DNA of 64,000 nt. Origin: Labilibacter sediminis (GTDB lineage Bacteria; Bacteroidota; Bacteroidia; Bacteroidales; Marinilabiliaceae). Position 1 is the first letter of the stretch. Every line of letters starts with the position of its first letter. Location of the stretch: contig NZ_VCHY01000014.1 of assembly GCF_005877885.1 (NCBI RefSeq), forward strand, positions 1 through 64,000. The letters are read 5' to 3'. The notes beneath the pieces are model-generated. The model saw nothing but the letters and a program-made list of their open reading frames with translations, made no database searches and was not told the origin of the DNA. The translations under genes and the position numbers were made by a program. Below are positions 28,787 to 36,698 of this stretch, one piece after another.

Positions 28787-29017
28787 ATGGATATTAAAGT
28801 ATTAGGTACAGGTTGTGCTAAGTGTAACACGCTTGAAAAAGTGACCAAAGAGGCCATAGCTGAATTAGGTATTGATGCAACAGTAACAAAGGTTGAGGAT
28901 TTTATTAAAATTTTAGAGTTTGGCGTAATGACAACACCAGCTTTGGTAGTTGATGGCAAGGTGGTAGTTAAAGGTAAAGTACCAAAGGTGTCCGAAATCA
29001 AAGAACTCTTAAAGTAA
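28787..29017 (+). CDS. ArsE-like small thioredoxin-fold protein
   Basis: A 76-residue redox protein of the glutaredoxin/thioredoxin-like TM0996 family. The CxxC is in GTGCAKCNTLEKV (Cys10 and Cys13). The cis-proline is in GVMTTPALVVDGKVV, and the end KGKVPKVSEIKELL is typical. In arsEFG clusters described in Shewanella, a small thioredoxin-like protein works with ArsF in reduction of nitroaromatic arsenicals; the same gene order here suggests the same role, which is inference. A longer frame is open to 28739, but ATG 28787 matches the family start. Next gene begins 29 bases on. Confidence 0.88.
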   Translation: MDIKVLGTGCAKCNTLEKVTKEAIAELGIDATVTKVEDFIKILEFGVMTTPALVVDGKVVVKGKVPKVSEIKELLK

Positions 29018-29046
29018 AAAAGGTATTCACTAATTAAAATTAAGCT

Positions 29047-29544
29047 ATGAACTCTATTGTATCCAGTGCACTGGTTGTATTTGTTTTATTATTGTCAGGT
29101 TGTAATTCATCCACAAAAAAAGTGGCTCAAAGTAGTGAGAAGGCAGAATGTTGTGCCCCTAAAGAAGTTGTAAAAACTTCGTGTTGTTCTTCCGGCCATA
29201 ACACTAAAAATGAAAAATCCGAGGATGTTGTGTCAGACTCTAAAGTGATGGTCTATTATTTTCACGGAACTCGTCGCTGCGAGACTTGCCAGGCAGTTGA
29301 GAAGGTAACAAGAGAAACTGTTCAATCTGTATTTCCGGATCAAGCTATTTTTACTTCGTTAAGTCGTGATGATGAGAAAGTAAAGAGTATGTTGGAAAAA
29401 TATTCTGTAAGCGGACAAACATTAATTGTTGTGCAAGGGGATAAGGTGAAGAATATTACCAATGAGGCCTTTTTATATGCGCGTAGCAATCCCAAGAAAC
29501 TGCAGGCAAAGTTGACTTCTACCATAGAATCAATACTTAAATAA
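29047..29544 (+). CDS. arsF: ArsF-like lipoprotein (nitrophenyl compound nitroreductase subunit family)
   Basis: A 165-residue lipoprotein with signal peptide and lipobox LLSGC (Cys19). It has paired cysteines CC at 35-36 and 46-47 and a CxxC in GTRRCETCQAVEKV (Cys78, Cys81). The VYYFHGTRRCETCQAVE segment marks the family annotated as ArsF, proposed to reduce nitro groups of aromatic arsenicals together with ArsE. The CC pairs may bind As(III) or other soft metals. It is exported and tethered to a membrane. It ends one base before the ArsG-like start, so the two are coupled. Confidence 0.85.
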   Translation: MNSIVSSALVVFVLLLSGCNSSTKKVAQSSEKAECCAPKEVVKTSCCSSGHNTKNEKSEDVVSDSKVMVYYFHGTRRCETCQAVEKVTRETVQSVFPDQAIFTSLSRDDEKVKSMLEKYSVSGQTLIVVQGDKVKNITNEAFLYARSNPKKLQAKLTSTIESILK

Positions 29545-29545
29545 G

Positions 29546-30256
29546 ATGGAAATTTTAAATAGCCTTCTTGAAAATTCTCAATTCCCGATTTTATCTGCTT
29601 TTATATTGGGACTTATGACAGCCATAAGTCCCTGCCCAATGGCCACCAATATTACCGCTATTGGTTTTATCAGTAAAGACATTGAAAATCAGAAAAGAGT
29701 ATTTTTTAATGGAATCATTTATACTTTAGGACGTGGAGTTTCTTATTCCTTAATTGGCATTTTATTCTTTTTGGGAGCCAGTCAGTTGGCTTTGGGCGAT
29801 TTCTTTCAAACTTGGGGTGAGCGTATTATCGGGCCTCTTCTTTTGTTAATTGGTCTTTTCATGTTGGGCGTGATAAAAATTAACTTACCGGGAGGATTAT
29901 CCATAAACAATAAATTGGAGAATATCTCTAAAAAAGGTTTTATAGGTGTTTTTTTATTGGGATTGGTATTTGCCCTGGCCTTTTGTCCGTATAGCGGAGT
30001 TCTTTATTTTGGAATGTTAATACCTATCACCATTAGTCATGCAGGAGGTTTGTATTTACCCGTTGTTTTTGCAATAGCAACTGGTCTTCCCGTTATATTA
30101 TTTGCATGGATATTAGCTTTCAGTATTGGCTCTGTCGGTACCTTTTATAATCAAATGAAGAAGTTTGAAATATGGTTTCGACGAATAATTGCCTGTGTTT
30201 TTATACTGTTTGGCCTTTACTATATCCTCATCATATTTTTAGGCCTGCAACTATAA
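29546..30256 (+). CDS. arsG: ArsG-like efflux permease (CcdA/DsbD-type membrane protein)
   Basis: A 236-residue membrane protein with six predicted helices. It has the DsbD/CcdA-like loop GLMTAISPCPMATNITAIGF with a single Cys in each half (SPCP and FCPYSGVL), separated by three helices. This is the family annotated as aromatic aminobenzylarsenical efflux permease ArsG. The cysteines may relay thiols to, or accept substrate from, the ArsF lipoprotein. It starts one base after arsF ends and is followed directly by the ArsP-type permease. Export of reduced arsenicals is inferred from the operon, not shown by the sequence. Confidence 0.82.
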   Translation: MEILNSLLENSQFPILSAFILGLMTAISPCPMATNITAIGFISKDIENQKRVFFNGIIYTLGRGVSYSLIGILFFLGASQLALGDFFQTWGERIIGPLLLLIGLFMLGVIKINLPGGLSINNKLENISKKGFIGVFLLGLVFALAFCPYSGVLYFGMLIPITISHAGGLYLPVVFAIATGLPVILFAWILAFSIGSVGTFYNQMKKFEIWFRRIIACVFILFGLYYILIIFLGLQL

Positions 30257-30286
30257 TTGGGAGTTTCAGAATATAATTTTAAAGTG

Positions 30287-31321
30287 ATGCAAAAATTAAT
30301 TTCATTGAATAAAAGTGTTTGGACATTTCCTGTATTATTGTTGCCCATATGGATATTACTATATGTAAATCTTTGGTCAATGGCCGATTTTTTAACCTAT
30401 TCGGTTTTAAATTTTAACCAAGGAGAGCACTTAACAGAGTCCGTTTTTTTCTTTATATATGAAGTGCCTAAAGTTATGTTGTTACTGGTACTTATTATAT
30501 ATGCTGTTGGCGTATTACGTACCTTTTTTACAACAGAAAAGACACGAAAAATATTGGAGGGAAAATCCTTATTTACCGGAAATGTAATGGGAGCTGTTCT
30601 GGGAGTACTAACTCCATTTTGTTCATGTTCTGCCATTCCTTTGTTTCTTGGTTTTGTTGAAGCCGGCGTACCGCTGGGTGTAACTTTTTCGTTTTTAATA
30701 GCGGCTCCAATGATTAACGAAGTGGCTCTGGTACTGTTAGCTGGTTTATTTGGATGGAAAGTAGCATTAATATATGTAGGTACAGGATTGTTTATTGCTA
30801 TTTTTTCAGGTTGGTTAATAGGTAAATTAAAACTCGAAAAATATGTGGCAGACTGGGTTTACCAGATAAAGACAAACGCTGAAGAAACCGAATCAGAACA
30901 ACTTACCTTTAACGACAGGATAATCGGTGGTTTTACTGCAGTGAAAGAAATTGTAGGAAAAATATGGATTTATATTCTTATTGGTATTGCTATTGGTGCC
31001 GGAGCTCATGGTTATGTTCCTGAAGATTTTATGAGTAACTTATTAGGGGCTGATAATTGGTATGGTGTACCATTGGCTATATTGATTGGAGTGCCTATGT
31101 ATTCAAATGCGGCAGGCATAATTCCTATAGTTAGCGTATTAATTGAAAAAGGGGTTTCATTAGGAACCGCACTCGCTTTTATGATGTCTGTGATCGCTTT
31201 ATCATTGCCTGAGATCATAATTCTGAAAAAAGTTTTAAAATGGCAATTGATAGCTGCTTTTGTAGGTATTGTTGCCACGGGAATAATTGTGGTAGGATTT
31301 GTTTTTAATTATCTGATATAA
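30287..31321 (+). CDS. ArsP_1/YraQ-type permease
   Basis: A 344-residue membrane protein with about eight helices. It carries the family motif TPFCSCSAIPLFLGF (Cys-Ser-Cys) followed by AGVPLGVTFSFLIAAPMINEVA, a second half with GVPMYSNAAGIIPIV and a SLPEIIILKKVL end. ArsP permeases export trivalent organoarsenicals. In this operon that role is likely, and some relatives serve other soft metals. An upstream TTG at 30257 is open in frame; I preferred ATG 30287 because the protein then starts like its relatives. It ends the operon. Confidence 0.85.
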   Translation: MQKLISLNKSVWTFPVLLLPIWILLYVNLWSMADFLTYSVLNFNQGEHLTESVFFFIYEVPKVMLLLVLIIYAVGVLRTFFTTEKTRKILEGKSLFTGNVMGAVLGVLTPFCSCSAIPLFLGFVEAGVPLGVTFSFLIAAPMINEVALVLLAGLFGWKVALIYVGTGLFIAIFSGWLIGKLKLEKYVADWVYQIKTNAEETESEQLTFNDRIIGGFTAVKEIVGKIWIYILIGIAIGAGAHGYVPEDFMSNLLGADNWYGVPLAILIGVPMYSNAAGIIPIVSVLIEKGVSLGTALAFMMSVIALSLPEIIILKKVLKWQLIAAFVGIVATGIIVVGFVFNYLI

Positions 31322-31328
31322 AATATGC

Positions 31329-31367
31329 TTCGAGGAACTTCTCTTTTACATGGCCAAGTTCCTCGAA
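31329..31367 (+). terminator. terminator-like hairpin after the ars operon
   Basis: TTCGAGGAACTT (31329-31340) pairs perfectly with AAGTTCCTCGAA (31356-31367) around a 15-base loop, 8 bases after the permease stop. No long T run follows, which is usual for this group of bacteria. Confidence 0.75.
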
Positions 31368-31411
31368 ACATAAATGGAAGCTGACTTAAATTAATGTTTA
31401 AAGTCAGCGTA

Positions 31412-32556
31412 TTAGGCTCTTCCGCAACATACTTTAAATTTCTTACCGCTATTACATGGGCATGGACAGTTTCGGCCAATACTTAAGTTCTTTTTATTCA
31501 GGTCTCTTGCTGTCATATCCTGTTGAAATATCTTTTCAAGAAGATCATATAATTCAGGATGGTTTTTTTCAAGTAGTTTGGGGCGTTCAAAAAAGTACTC
31601 ACTTATTACCGAAAAGAATTCGGCTCTATTGGTCCCTCCATAAGGGTTGATATCAGAATTTTGCTCATATATTTCGTCAATCTTTTTATTAACCTGAGTT
31701 CGACATAAAATTATTGGCTCAGACCGCTTATTAATATTGAGTTTCAAGAAATATTTGTGAAGGTATAGCGGGCTATATCAAACAAATATGACGCAGAAAA
31801 TCGATGTTAATAAGTGGTTTTACTTGAACTTTTTATTAAAACACTAATCTACTGCATAAAATAATATTAACATAGCTCGCTATGCCAATATTATTTTGCT
31901 TGTATATCAGTATTTTAGATAAAATCTGAGTTAAATAATTTTAATCGAACTCAGGTTATTGATTAAATCAATCCAGGGAATTGAATATTGCTTATCCAAA
32001 AGAAGGGAAGGAATACCATCAATGGTTCCGTCTGTTTTATCTATCAAATACACAAACTCATGAATAGAAGTGTTTTTTTTATCCGATGTGTTTTTAAAGC
32101 ATGTCTTAGTGCTTGCTGCGATAACACCATTTTGCCTTCCATGTATCCACTACCAACCATTCCAAGTATTTGTCGGTTTTCTCCAGCCGTTTCAAATTTT
32201 TCATTGAAAGATGAAGGATAAAGCAATACCTCATTAATATTTGAATATTTCCAATCGTTAAAATTAAAAATTGGTATAACAGCACTTGATGCTACTAGTA
32301 TTTCATCAACGGTTTCAACTTTTGTTTCAATACCGGTAATTTTACAATTCAGTAAAAACTCATGGACTTTAAATTCAAATCTTTCTTTTTCCTCTTTGCT
32401 AAGAGAATTATAAAACAATACCTCCCGGATTAATATGTTTCTCCATTGAGGTGGGAAAGGTGTTTTGGGGGTTTTCCATGAAGAATCTGAACGGTTATAT
32501 TTTTTGAAAATTAGGAAACCGATTACCGCAATAATAAGTAAATATAAAACATTCAT
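31412..32556 (-). pseudogene. mtfA: mtfA-like zinc peptidase gene with SEC-C tail, inactivated
   Basis: MtfA proteins are zinc metallopeptidases (M90; in E. coli linked to Mlc control). The N-terminal part reads from 32556: FPPQWRNILIREVLFYNSL and VLSQQALRH. At about 32100 a one-base loss shifts the frame (an expected HGFKN becomes HALKT) and the ORF stops at 32044. In the other frame the protein continues as NTSDKKNTSIHEFVYLIDK, where the second zinc histidine of HExxH is Tyr (32048-32062). A 267-bp element (31691-31957) then splits the gene. Deleting it and one 3-bp duplication joins PWIDLIN to KKIDEIYEQNSD in frame, leading to NPYGGTNRAEFF and a C-terminal SEC-C motif (CPCPCNSGKKFKVCC). 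Three lesions make it a clear pseudogene. Confidence 0.92.
31691..31957. mobile_element. 267-bp MITE-like element inserted in mtfA
   Basis: Terminal inverted repeats of about 24 bases, AACCTGAGTTCGA... at 31691-31715 and its complement at 31934-31957, match except for an indel and a substitution. The 3-bp duplication ATT flanks it (31688-31690 and 31958-31960). It has no ORF of its own. Two internal hairpins are TATAGC-GG-GCTATA within ATATTTGT/ACAAATAT arms (31751-31789) and CATAGC-TC-GCTATG within AAAATAATATT/AATATTATTTT arms (31858-31897). The mobilising transposase is not in the window. Confidence 0.9.
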
Positions 32557-32628
32557 ATTAAGTGATGTAAAGCTTGGGAGTGACTAGATGTTTGTATTAA
32601 TCGTTTTAGAGCTTTAGGAGATTAAATG

Positions 32629-32967
32629 TTATCGTCGTCTGATCATATATGAATTAAATGCTTTTGTGGCATTTATTTGTTGTTTCCAAAATAGCAGGGG
32701 AATGCTAATACTTATAGTTCCAATAGCACCGTAAAAATTCCATAATATTGCAGTAGCTACTATTCCCAATCCTACGCTAATTAGGATGAGTTTTTGATTG
32801 GGTTCAGCCTTAAAATCATTCACATGTTTATTTTCTGTGTTACCACAATTAAGACAATCAACTTTAATTTCATCTCCCTTCTCCATTTGCAGATCCGGGC
32901 GAGTAGATGCACTAGTTTTAATTTTTATATCTGCTTTACAGGAATTACAATGCGTTACAATTTTCAT
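32629..32967 (-). CDS. small zinc-ribbon membrane protein, function unknown
   Basis: A 112-residue protein with a probable zinc ribbon: CNSC at residues 7-10 and CLNC at residues 38-41. Two hydrophobic segments follow at about 59-77 and 80-94, then a basic end with MIRRR. It looks like a two-helix membrane protein with a cytosolic metal-binding head. I do not recognise the family. It lies upstream of the mtfA pseudogene on the same strand, 72 bases away, so the two may once have been co-transcribed. Confidence 0.6.
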   Translation of the reverse strand: MKIVTHCNSCKADIKIKTSASTRPDLQMEKGDEIKVDCLNCGNTENKHVNDFKAEPNQKLILISVGLGIVATAILWNFYGAIGTISISIPLLFWKQQINATKAFNSYMIRRR

Positions 32968-33000
32968 AAGATTTAGTTTAGATGAATAAGATTCAGTTTA

Positions 33001-33380
33001 ACCCGGATTATCAATGTCGTTTAGTTAAGAAATTCATTTCATGAATTTCTTAAGAATGGGACTTTGTCCCATACCCTACTTCCTTTTTGTCATTGCCACA
33101 AAAAGGAAGCAAAAAAGTCTAGTCGAGGAGAATGCCAACCCGCTCTTCCCGATTGTTTATAATTCTATAGAAGTAAGTGTTCTTTCAAACACAAGGACAA
33201 GCCCCTTCTATGAATTATATAACAATCGGAAATGCACTGCCACCATAGGCCTTCAACTCCTCGACAGGCCTACGCGCCCCTTTACTATCGTGAGTTAAAA
33301 TGTTATAAACAGCTATGATATACTTAACTAAACCACATTGCCCGGATTATGCAATAGGAATTCTATTACATATTGCGGGT
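33001..33380. mobile_element. 380-bp structured repeat element with ACCCG termini
   Basis: The ends are ACCCGGATTAT (33001-33011) and ATATTGCGGGT (33370-33380), imperfect inverted repeats, flanked by TTA on both sides (32998-33000 and 33381-33383). Inside are perfect hairpins: TTAAGAAATTCAT/ATGAATTTCTTAA (33025-33053), TGGGAC/GTCCCA (33057-33071), CTTCCTTTTTGT/ACAAAAAGGAAG (33079-33109), a long-range pair GTCGAGGAG/CTCCTCGAC (33122-33265) and a 25-base near-perfect pair from CCGATTGTT to CAATCGG. A second internal copy of the end (CCCGGATTATG at 33340) suggests a nested or composite element. It resembles repeats scattered in Bacteroidota genomes. Confidence 0.7.
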
Positions 33381-33559
33381 TTAATATCAAACTTCATTAT
33401 GTGTAGAAGTTTGAGTTATTGGTGGGCTAAAATAATAATTGACGGTTAATATATAATAACAGAAAGCTTTTTTTGTATAAAATATGATTACCTGTTATTA
33501 AGTAGGAGTTTAATGCTGGCGATACAGTTATTGAATTCATACTCTTTTAAACTATTTAA

Positions 33560-33815
33560 CCCTGTATGTTCTCTGGTTAATGCTTTTTAGTGTCTGGTTG
33601 CCTTTTTGCCGCCTTTAAAGCGCATTTCTCCCTGTTCGGTAGGCTCTTTGTCCGCTTTAATGTGCATGTTTACCTGTCTGGTAAACCTATTAACCTGTCT
33701 GGTAAACATTTTGTCCCCTCTGGTAGGTGTTCTAACCTCTTCGGTAGGTTTAACTACCCCTCTGGTAGCTATTTTTACCTGTCTGGTAGGTTCTATAACT
33801 TCTCTGGTAGCTCTA
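33560..33815. repeat. 21-bp-period minisatellite, 12 phases
   Basis: The hexamer TCTGGT (or TTCGGT) occurs at 33572 + 21n for n = 0, 1, 3, 5, 6, 7, 8, 9, 10 and 11; phases 2 and 4 are degenerate. A fuller unit looks like nnnnnACCTGTCTGGTAGGT. Because the period is seven codons, the minus strand reads as a heptapeptide repeat (TRQV-xxx) and the plus strand as another. No ATG start with supporting signal is seen, so it is treated as a DNA repeat. Confidence 0.85.
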
Positions 33816-33902
33816 AAAACCAAATATTATAGCCTTATAAAATCAATAGATTGTAATTTTATCATGGATATATGAAGGATAAAGGTTTTGTAATAAAAGT
33901 AA

Positions 33903-33934
33903 AATGCTCGTTGGTTATTTACCTAACGAGCATT
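33903..33934 (-). terminator. hairpin downstream of the HMA protein gene
   Basis: AATGCTCGTT and AACGAGCATT form a perfect 10-bp stem with a 12-base loop that can pair a little further. It lies 87 bases past the stop at 34021 and probably ends the metal cluster transcript. Confidence 0.65.
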
Positions 33935-34020
33935 AATATTATCAAATTGTCTTCCGGTTAAAAAATGCTTAATCTATTATTTCGGAAAGCAAGTAGCGCA
34001 GATGCATATACATCAATAAC

Positions 34021-34326
34021 CTATTTCTCTTCCTCCGGTTTTACCTCAGCCTTATAGCCAAGTTTTTCAATGGCTTTTTCTATGCCTTCACTTGTATTTT
34101 TATCTTCTTTAAATGATACGGTTACCTGCTGTTTTTCCATATCAACAACTACTTTTTTAACGCCTTTTTCATATGGAATATTTTTCATTATTTTTTCCTT
34201 ACAACTATGACAGTCAATACTACAGCTATAGGTTACCTCTTTCACTTTAGGTTTGTTTTGAGCAAACGTTGTAGTAATTCCTACGAATAAAATCATCGTA
34301 GCTAAATAAAATTTCAAATTTTTCAT
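34021..34326 (-). CDS. secreted heavy-metal-associated (HMA) domain protein
   Basis: A 101-residue protein with a signal peptide (about 1-22, cleaved after TFAQ) and one HMA domain. The metal site is CSIDCHSC, in place of the canonical GMTCxxC, so the site is CxxxCxxC. It ends with a charged tail. HMA domains carry Cu(I) or other soft metals. It is the last gene on the strand that holds feoAB and the TonB receptor, 75 bases after the receptor, and is probably a periplasmic metal chaperone for it. The metal is not determined by sequence. Confidence 0.85.
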   Translation of the reverse strand: MKNLKFYLATMILFVGITTTFAQNKPKVKEVTYSCSIDCHSCKEKIMKNIPYEKGVKKVVVDMEKQQVTVSFKEDKNTSEGIEKAIEKLGYKAEVKPEEEK

Positions 34327-34401
34327 GGTGTTTAGTTATTTTATATTCTACTTAAGTATTTTTGTTTTTTATCTTAAAAATCAATCCTTAAGGAATTGTT
34401 T

Positions 34402-36615
34402 TTAATCTTTGTTTAAGTTGTATTTAATACCCACATAAATCATTCCACCGTATAGCGGGCCCCATATCCGCGTGGCGTCAAACTCATTACCAAAAGGATC
34501 ATCAGGTGCTATAATGGCATTCTTCTGCGTATAGCTGCCAATGTTTTCTCCTCCAAGATAAAAGCTCCAGTTACGGTAGTTTTTAGTTACCTGTGCCAGC
34601 AATACCACATATGACTCAGAACGATCTGCACGACTATTTTCCGGACTGTTATCGCCGGTAGAAGGTAGTCTTTGGTCGCCATTGAATTGGGCTGTAAAAT
34701 CAAATTGCCATTTATCCTGATTGGTTCGGTAGGATGCAGAGAGTAACCCTTTGTATTTATTTACAAAAGGGGCCTCTTGTAAATCTCCGTTATATGTGCT
34801 TTTAACATCGTTATAACGGTATGCGGCAGTTAAATCAAAACGGTTAAATAACTCATAGCTGCTTTCTACCTGAAATATATTTGAATATGATTTACCATCT
34901 AAATTATAGAAATGCACCTCCTGGCTGTTTTGATCCATATCAACCACTAGCTGATTGGTGAAATCAGTACGATAAAATTCAATATTAAAATTGAGATTTT
35001 TAGCACCAACGGGTATTTCATTTACGATACTAAAACCATAATTCCAGGCTTCTTCCTGCTCTATTTTTTCATCAAAAATAAATGTTTTAGAACTGGCTAA
35101 GAAGTTTGAGTTTTCACTTAATGCATCAGCTGTTCTGTAGCCTTTACCTGCACTAGCCCTTAGTGTCGTATTCTTCGAAAGAATATACTTAGCATGAACC
35201 CGTGGAGTGAAGAAACTACCATGAAGGCTGCTATAATCATATCTTAAGCCAGATAAGAAAGTGAATTTATCATTAGGCATATATGTGTACTCAGCAAAAA
35301 CACCGGGGGTAGTTTCTTTAAACCCCACATTTTCGGTATCACCATTAAATATAGCATCATTGTTATCGTGCACTAAACTTATCCCGGTGTTGTATGTATG
35401 ACGGGTATCGCCGATGTACGACTGATAAATAACATTTGCAAATACATTTTGTTGGTTCACATCGTAGGTATTGTGTCCGTAATACGATTGACGGTCGAAA
35501 TAATTGTATGATAAGATAACTCCCAGACTGGTGGCTTCACGATCAAAAATAAAACCGTTTTTTGCAAAAGCATTGAATCGTTCAACATCAATGTTAATAC
35601 CATATAATGACTGATCAATTTGCGGTTTACTATGATCATATCCTACTTGTCCGCCTTCTCGGTTCTCCTGTAAATAGGAAATGCCAAATTTAGAGCTTAG
35701 CCTGTCAGAATTATAAGTCCATTGGTTAATAAAAGTACCCATACGAGTCATGGGCTTATCCAGAAAGCCATCATCATTCATATCCAGCTCTCTTAAATTA
35801 CCGCTGCCCTGAACCATTAGCGATGTGCTCCATTTATCATTTAAGTCCATGGCATAACCAAAGGTTGACTCCACTTTTCCATCTTGATTACCATAGGTGT
35901 AAAAGTGAAGCTTTTCATCATCATCAGGCTCTTTAAGTTGAACATTAATTTGACCTGTCATAGATTCAAAACCGTTTTTAACAGCAGCAGAACCTTTTGA
36001 GATTTGTATGCCATTCAACCAGGTTCCTGGTATGTACTCTAAGCCAAAGGCAGATTCAGCACCTCTTAAAGAAGGAATATTGCCCACGGTAAGTTGCGAA
36101 TATCTTCCTGATAAACCTAACAGTTGTATCTGCTTAACGCCTGAAACCGCATCAGCGTAAGCCACATCAACAGAAGCATTTGTTTCAAAACTTTCAGACA
36201 GATTACAACAAGCGCATCTTTCAAGCTCTTTTTGTGAGACTTTTTGTACCATTAAAGGATTTAGTTTCGAAATAGAAGTGGCTGCTGTTCTGTGCGTAAC
36301 TGTTACTTCCTCAATGGCTTCACCCTGAGTCATAATTATGGTTAAAGGGTTGTCTTTGTTAATTTTAATTGTGTCGGTTTGATATCCAACATAACTAAAT
36401 ACCAGGTATCTGTATTGGGTATCAGGATTATCGATAGTAAAATTTCCTTTTTCATCGGTTATAGTACCGATGGTGGTTTCAGCCCAATATACATTCACCC
36501 CTAAAAGAGGAATTTGCTTGTTTGCTTTCTTCTCGTAAACAATTCCTTTTACATCAGCTGCAATTGCAGGTATGCATAATAGCATCGACAACACGACGCC
36601 ATAAAATATTTTCAT
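34402..36615 (-). CDS. TonB-dependent receptor with cysteine-bearing plug, probable metal uptake
   Basis: An outer-membrane receptor of 737 residues. A signal peptide (1-20) is followed by a carboxypeptidase-regulatory-like beta domain (about 22-95: VKGIVYEKKANKQIPLLGVN), a plug domain and a beta-barrel ending in YNLNKD. The plug starts at the conserved IEEVTVTHRT and carries an unusual CACC at residues 134-137, then the typical GLSGRYSQLTVGNIPSL. Such receptors often sit with HMA proteins in Bacteroidota and are thought to import metals or metal chelates; the substrate here is inferred from the neighbours feoAB and the HMA protein. Confidence 0.9.
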   Translation of the reverse strand: MKIFYGVVLSMLLCIPAIAADVKGIVYEKKANKQIPLLGVNVYWAETTIGTITDEKGNFTIDNPDTQYRYLVFSYVGYQTDTIKINKDNPLTIIMTQGEAIEEVTVTHRTAATSISKLNPLMVQKVSQKELERCACCNLSESFETNASVDVAYADAVSGVKQIQLLGLSGRYSQLTVGNIPSLRGAESAFGLEYIPGTWLNGIQISKGSAAVKNGFESMTGQINVQLKEPDDDEKLHFYTYGNQDGKVESTFGYAMDLNDKWSTSLMVQGSGNLRELDMNDDGFLDKPMTRMGTFINQWTYNSDRLSSKFGISYLQENREGGQVGYDHSKPQIDQSLYGINIDVERFNAFAKNGFIFDREATSLGVILSYNYFDRQSYYGHNTYDVNQQNVFANVIYQSYIGDTRHTYNTGISLVHDNNDAIFNGDTENVGFKETTPGVFAEYTYMPNDKFTFLSGLRYDYSSLHGSFFTPRVHAKYILSKNTTLRASAGKGYRTADALSENSNFLASSKTFIFDEKIEQEEAWNYGFSIVNEIPVGAKNLNFNIEFYRTDFTNQLVVDMDQNSQEVHFYNLDGKSYSNIFQVESSYELFNRFDLTAAYRYNDVKSTYNGDLQEAPFVNKYKGLLSASYRTNQDKWQFDFTAQFNGDQRLPSTGDNSPENSRADRSESYVVLLAQVTKNYRNWSFYLGGENIGSYTQKNAIIAPDDPFGNEFDATRIWGPLYGGMIYVGIKYNLNKD

Positions 36616-36698
36616 TGTAATAGTTTTTTGCGATTAAAAAAATAGATTGATTCAAGTCAATACATAATTGACTCAAAAAGATTTTTAAGAGCAAAAGG

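Larger units (their letters stand above)
32968..34020. other. 1.05-kb gene-poor stretch with repeats
   Basis: This region contains a 380-bp structured element (33001-33380), about 170 bases of AT-rich sequence without features, the 21-bp-period minisatellite (about 33560-33815) and a terminator-like hairpin (33903-33934). No convincing gene is present. Frames through the minisatellite are open on both strands only because its period is a multiple of three. Confidence 0.6.

Noticed and set aside
32044-32110. Programmed frameshift in the mtfA-like gene
   Set aside because: The frameshift coexists with loss of a zinc-ligand His and with an insertion, so decay explains it better.
33560-33815. 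CRISPR array
   Set aside because: The 21-bp units have no separate repeat and unique spacers, and no cas genes are near.
33587-33832. Open frames on both strands through the minisatellite as small proteins
   Set aside because: Both frames are open because the period is 21 bases; the minus frame begins at a TTG and no ribosome-binding signal is seen. Treated as a repeat.
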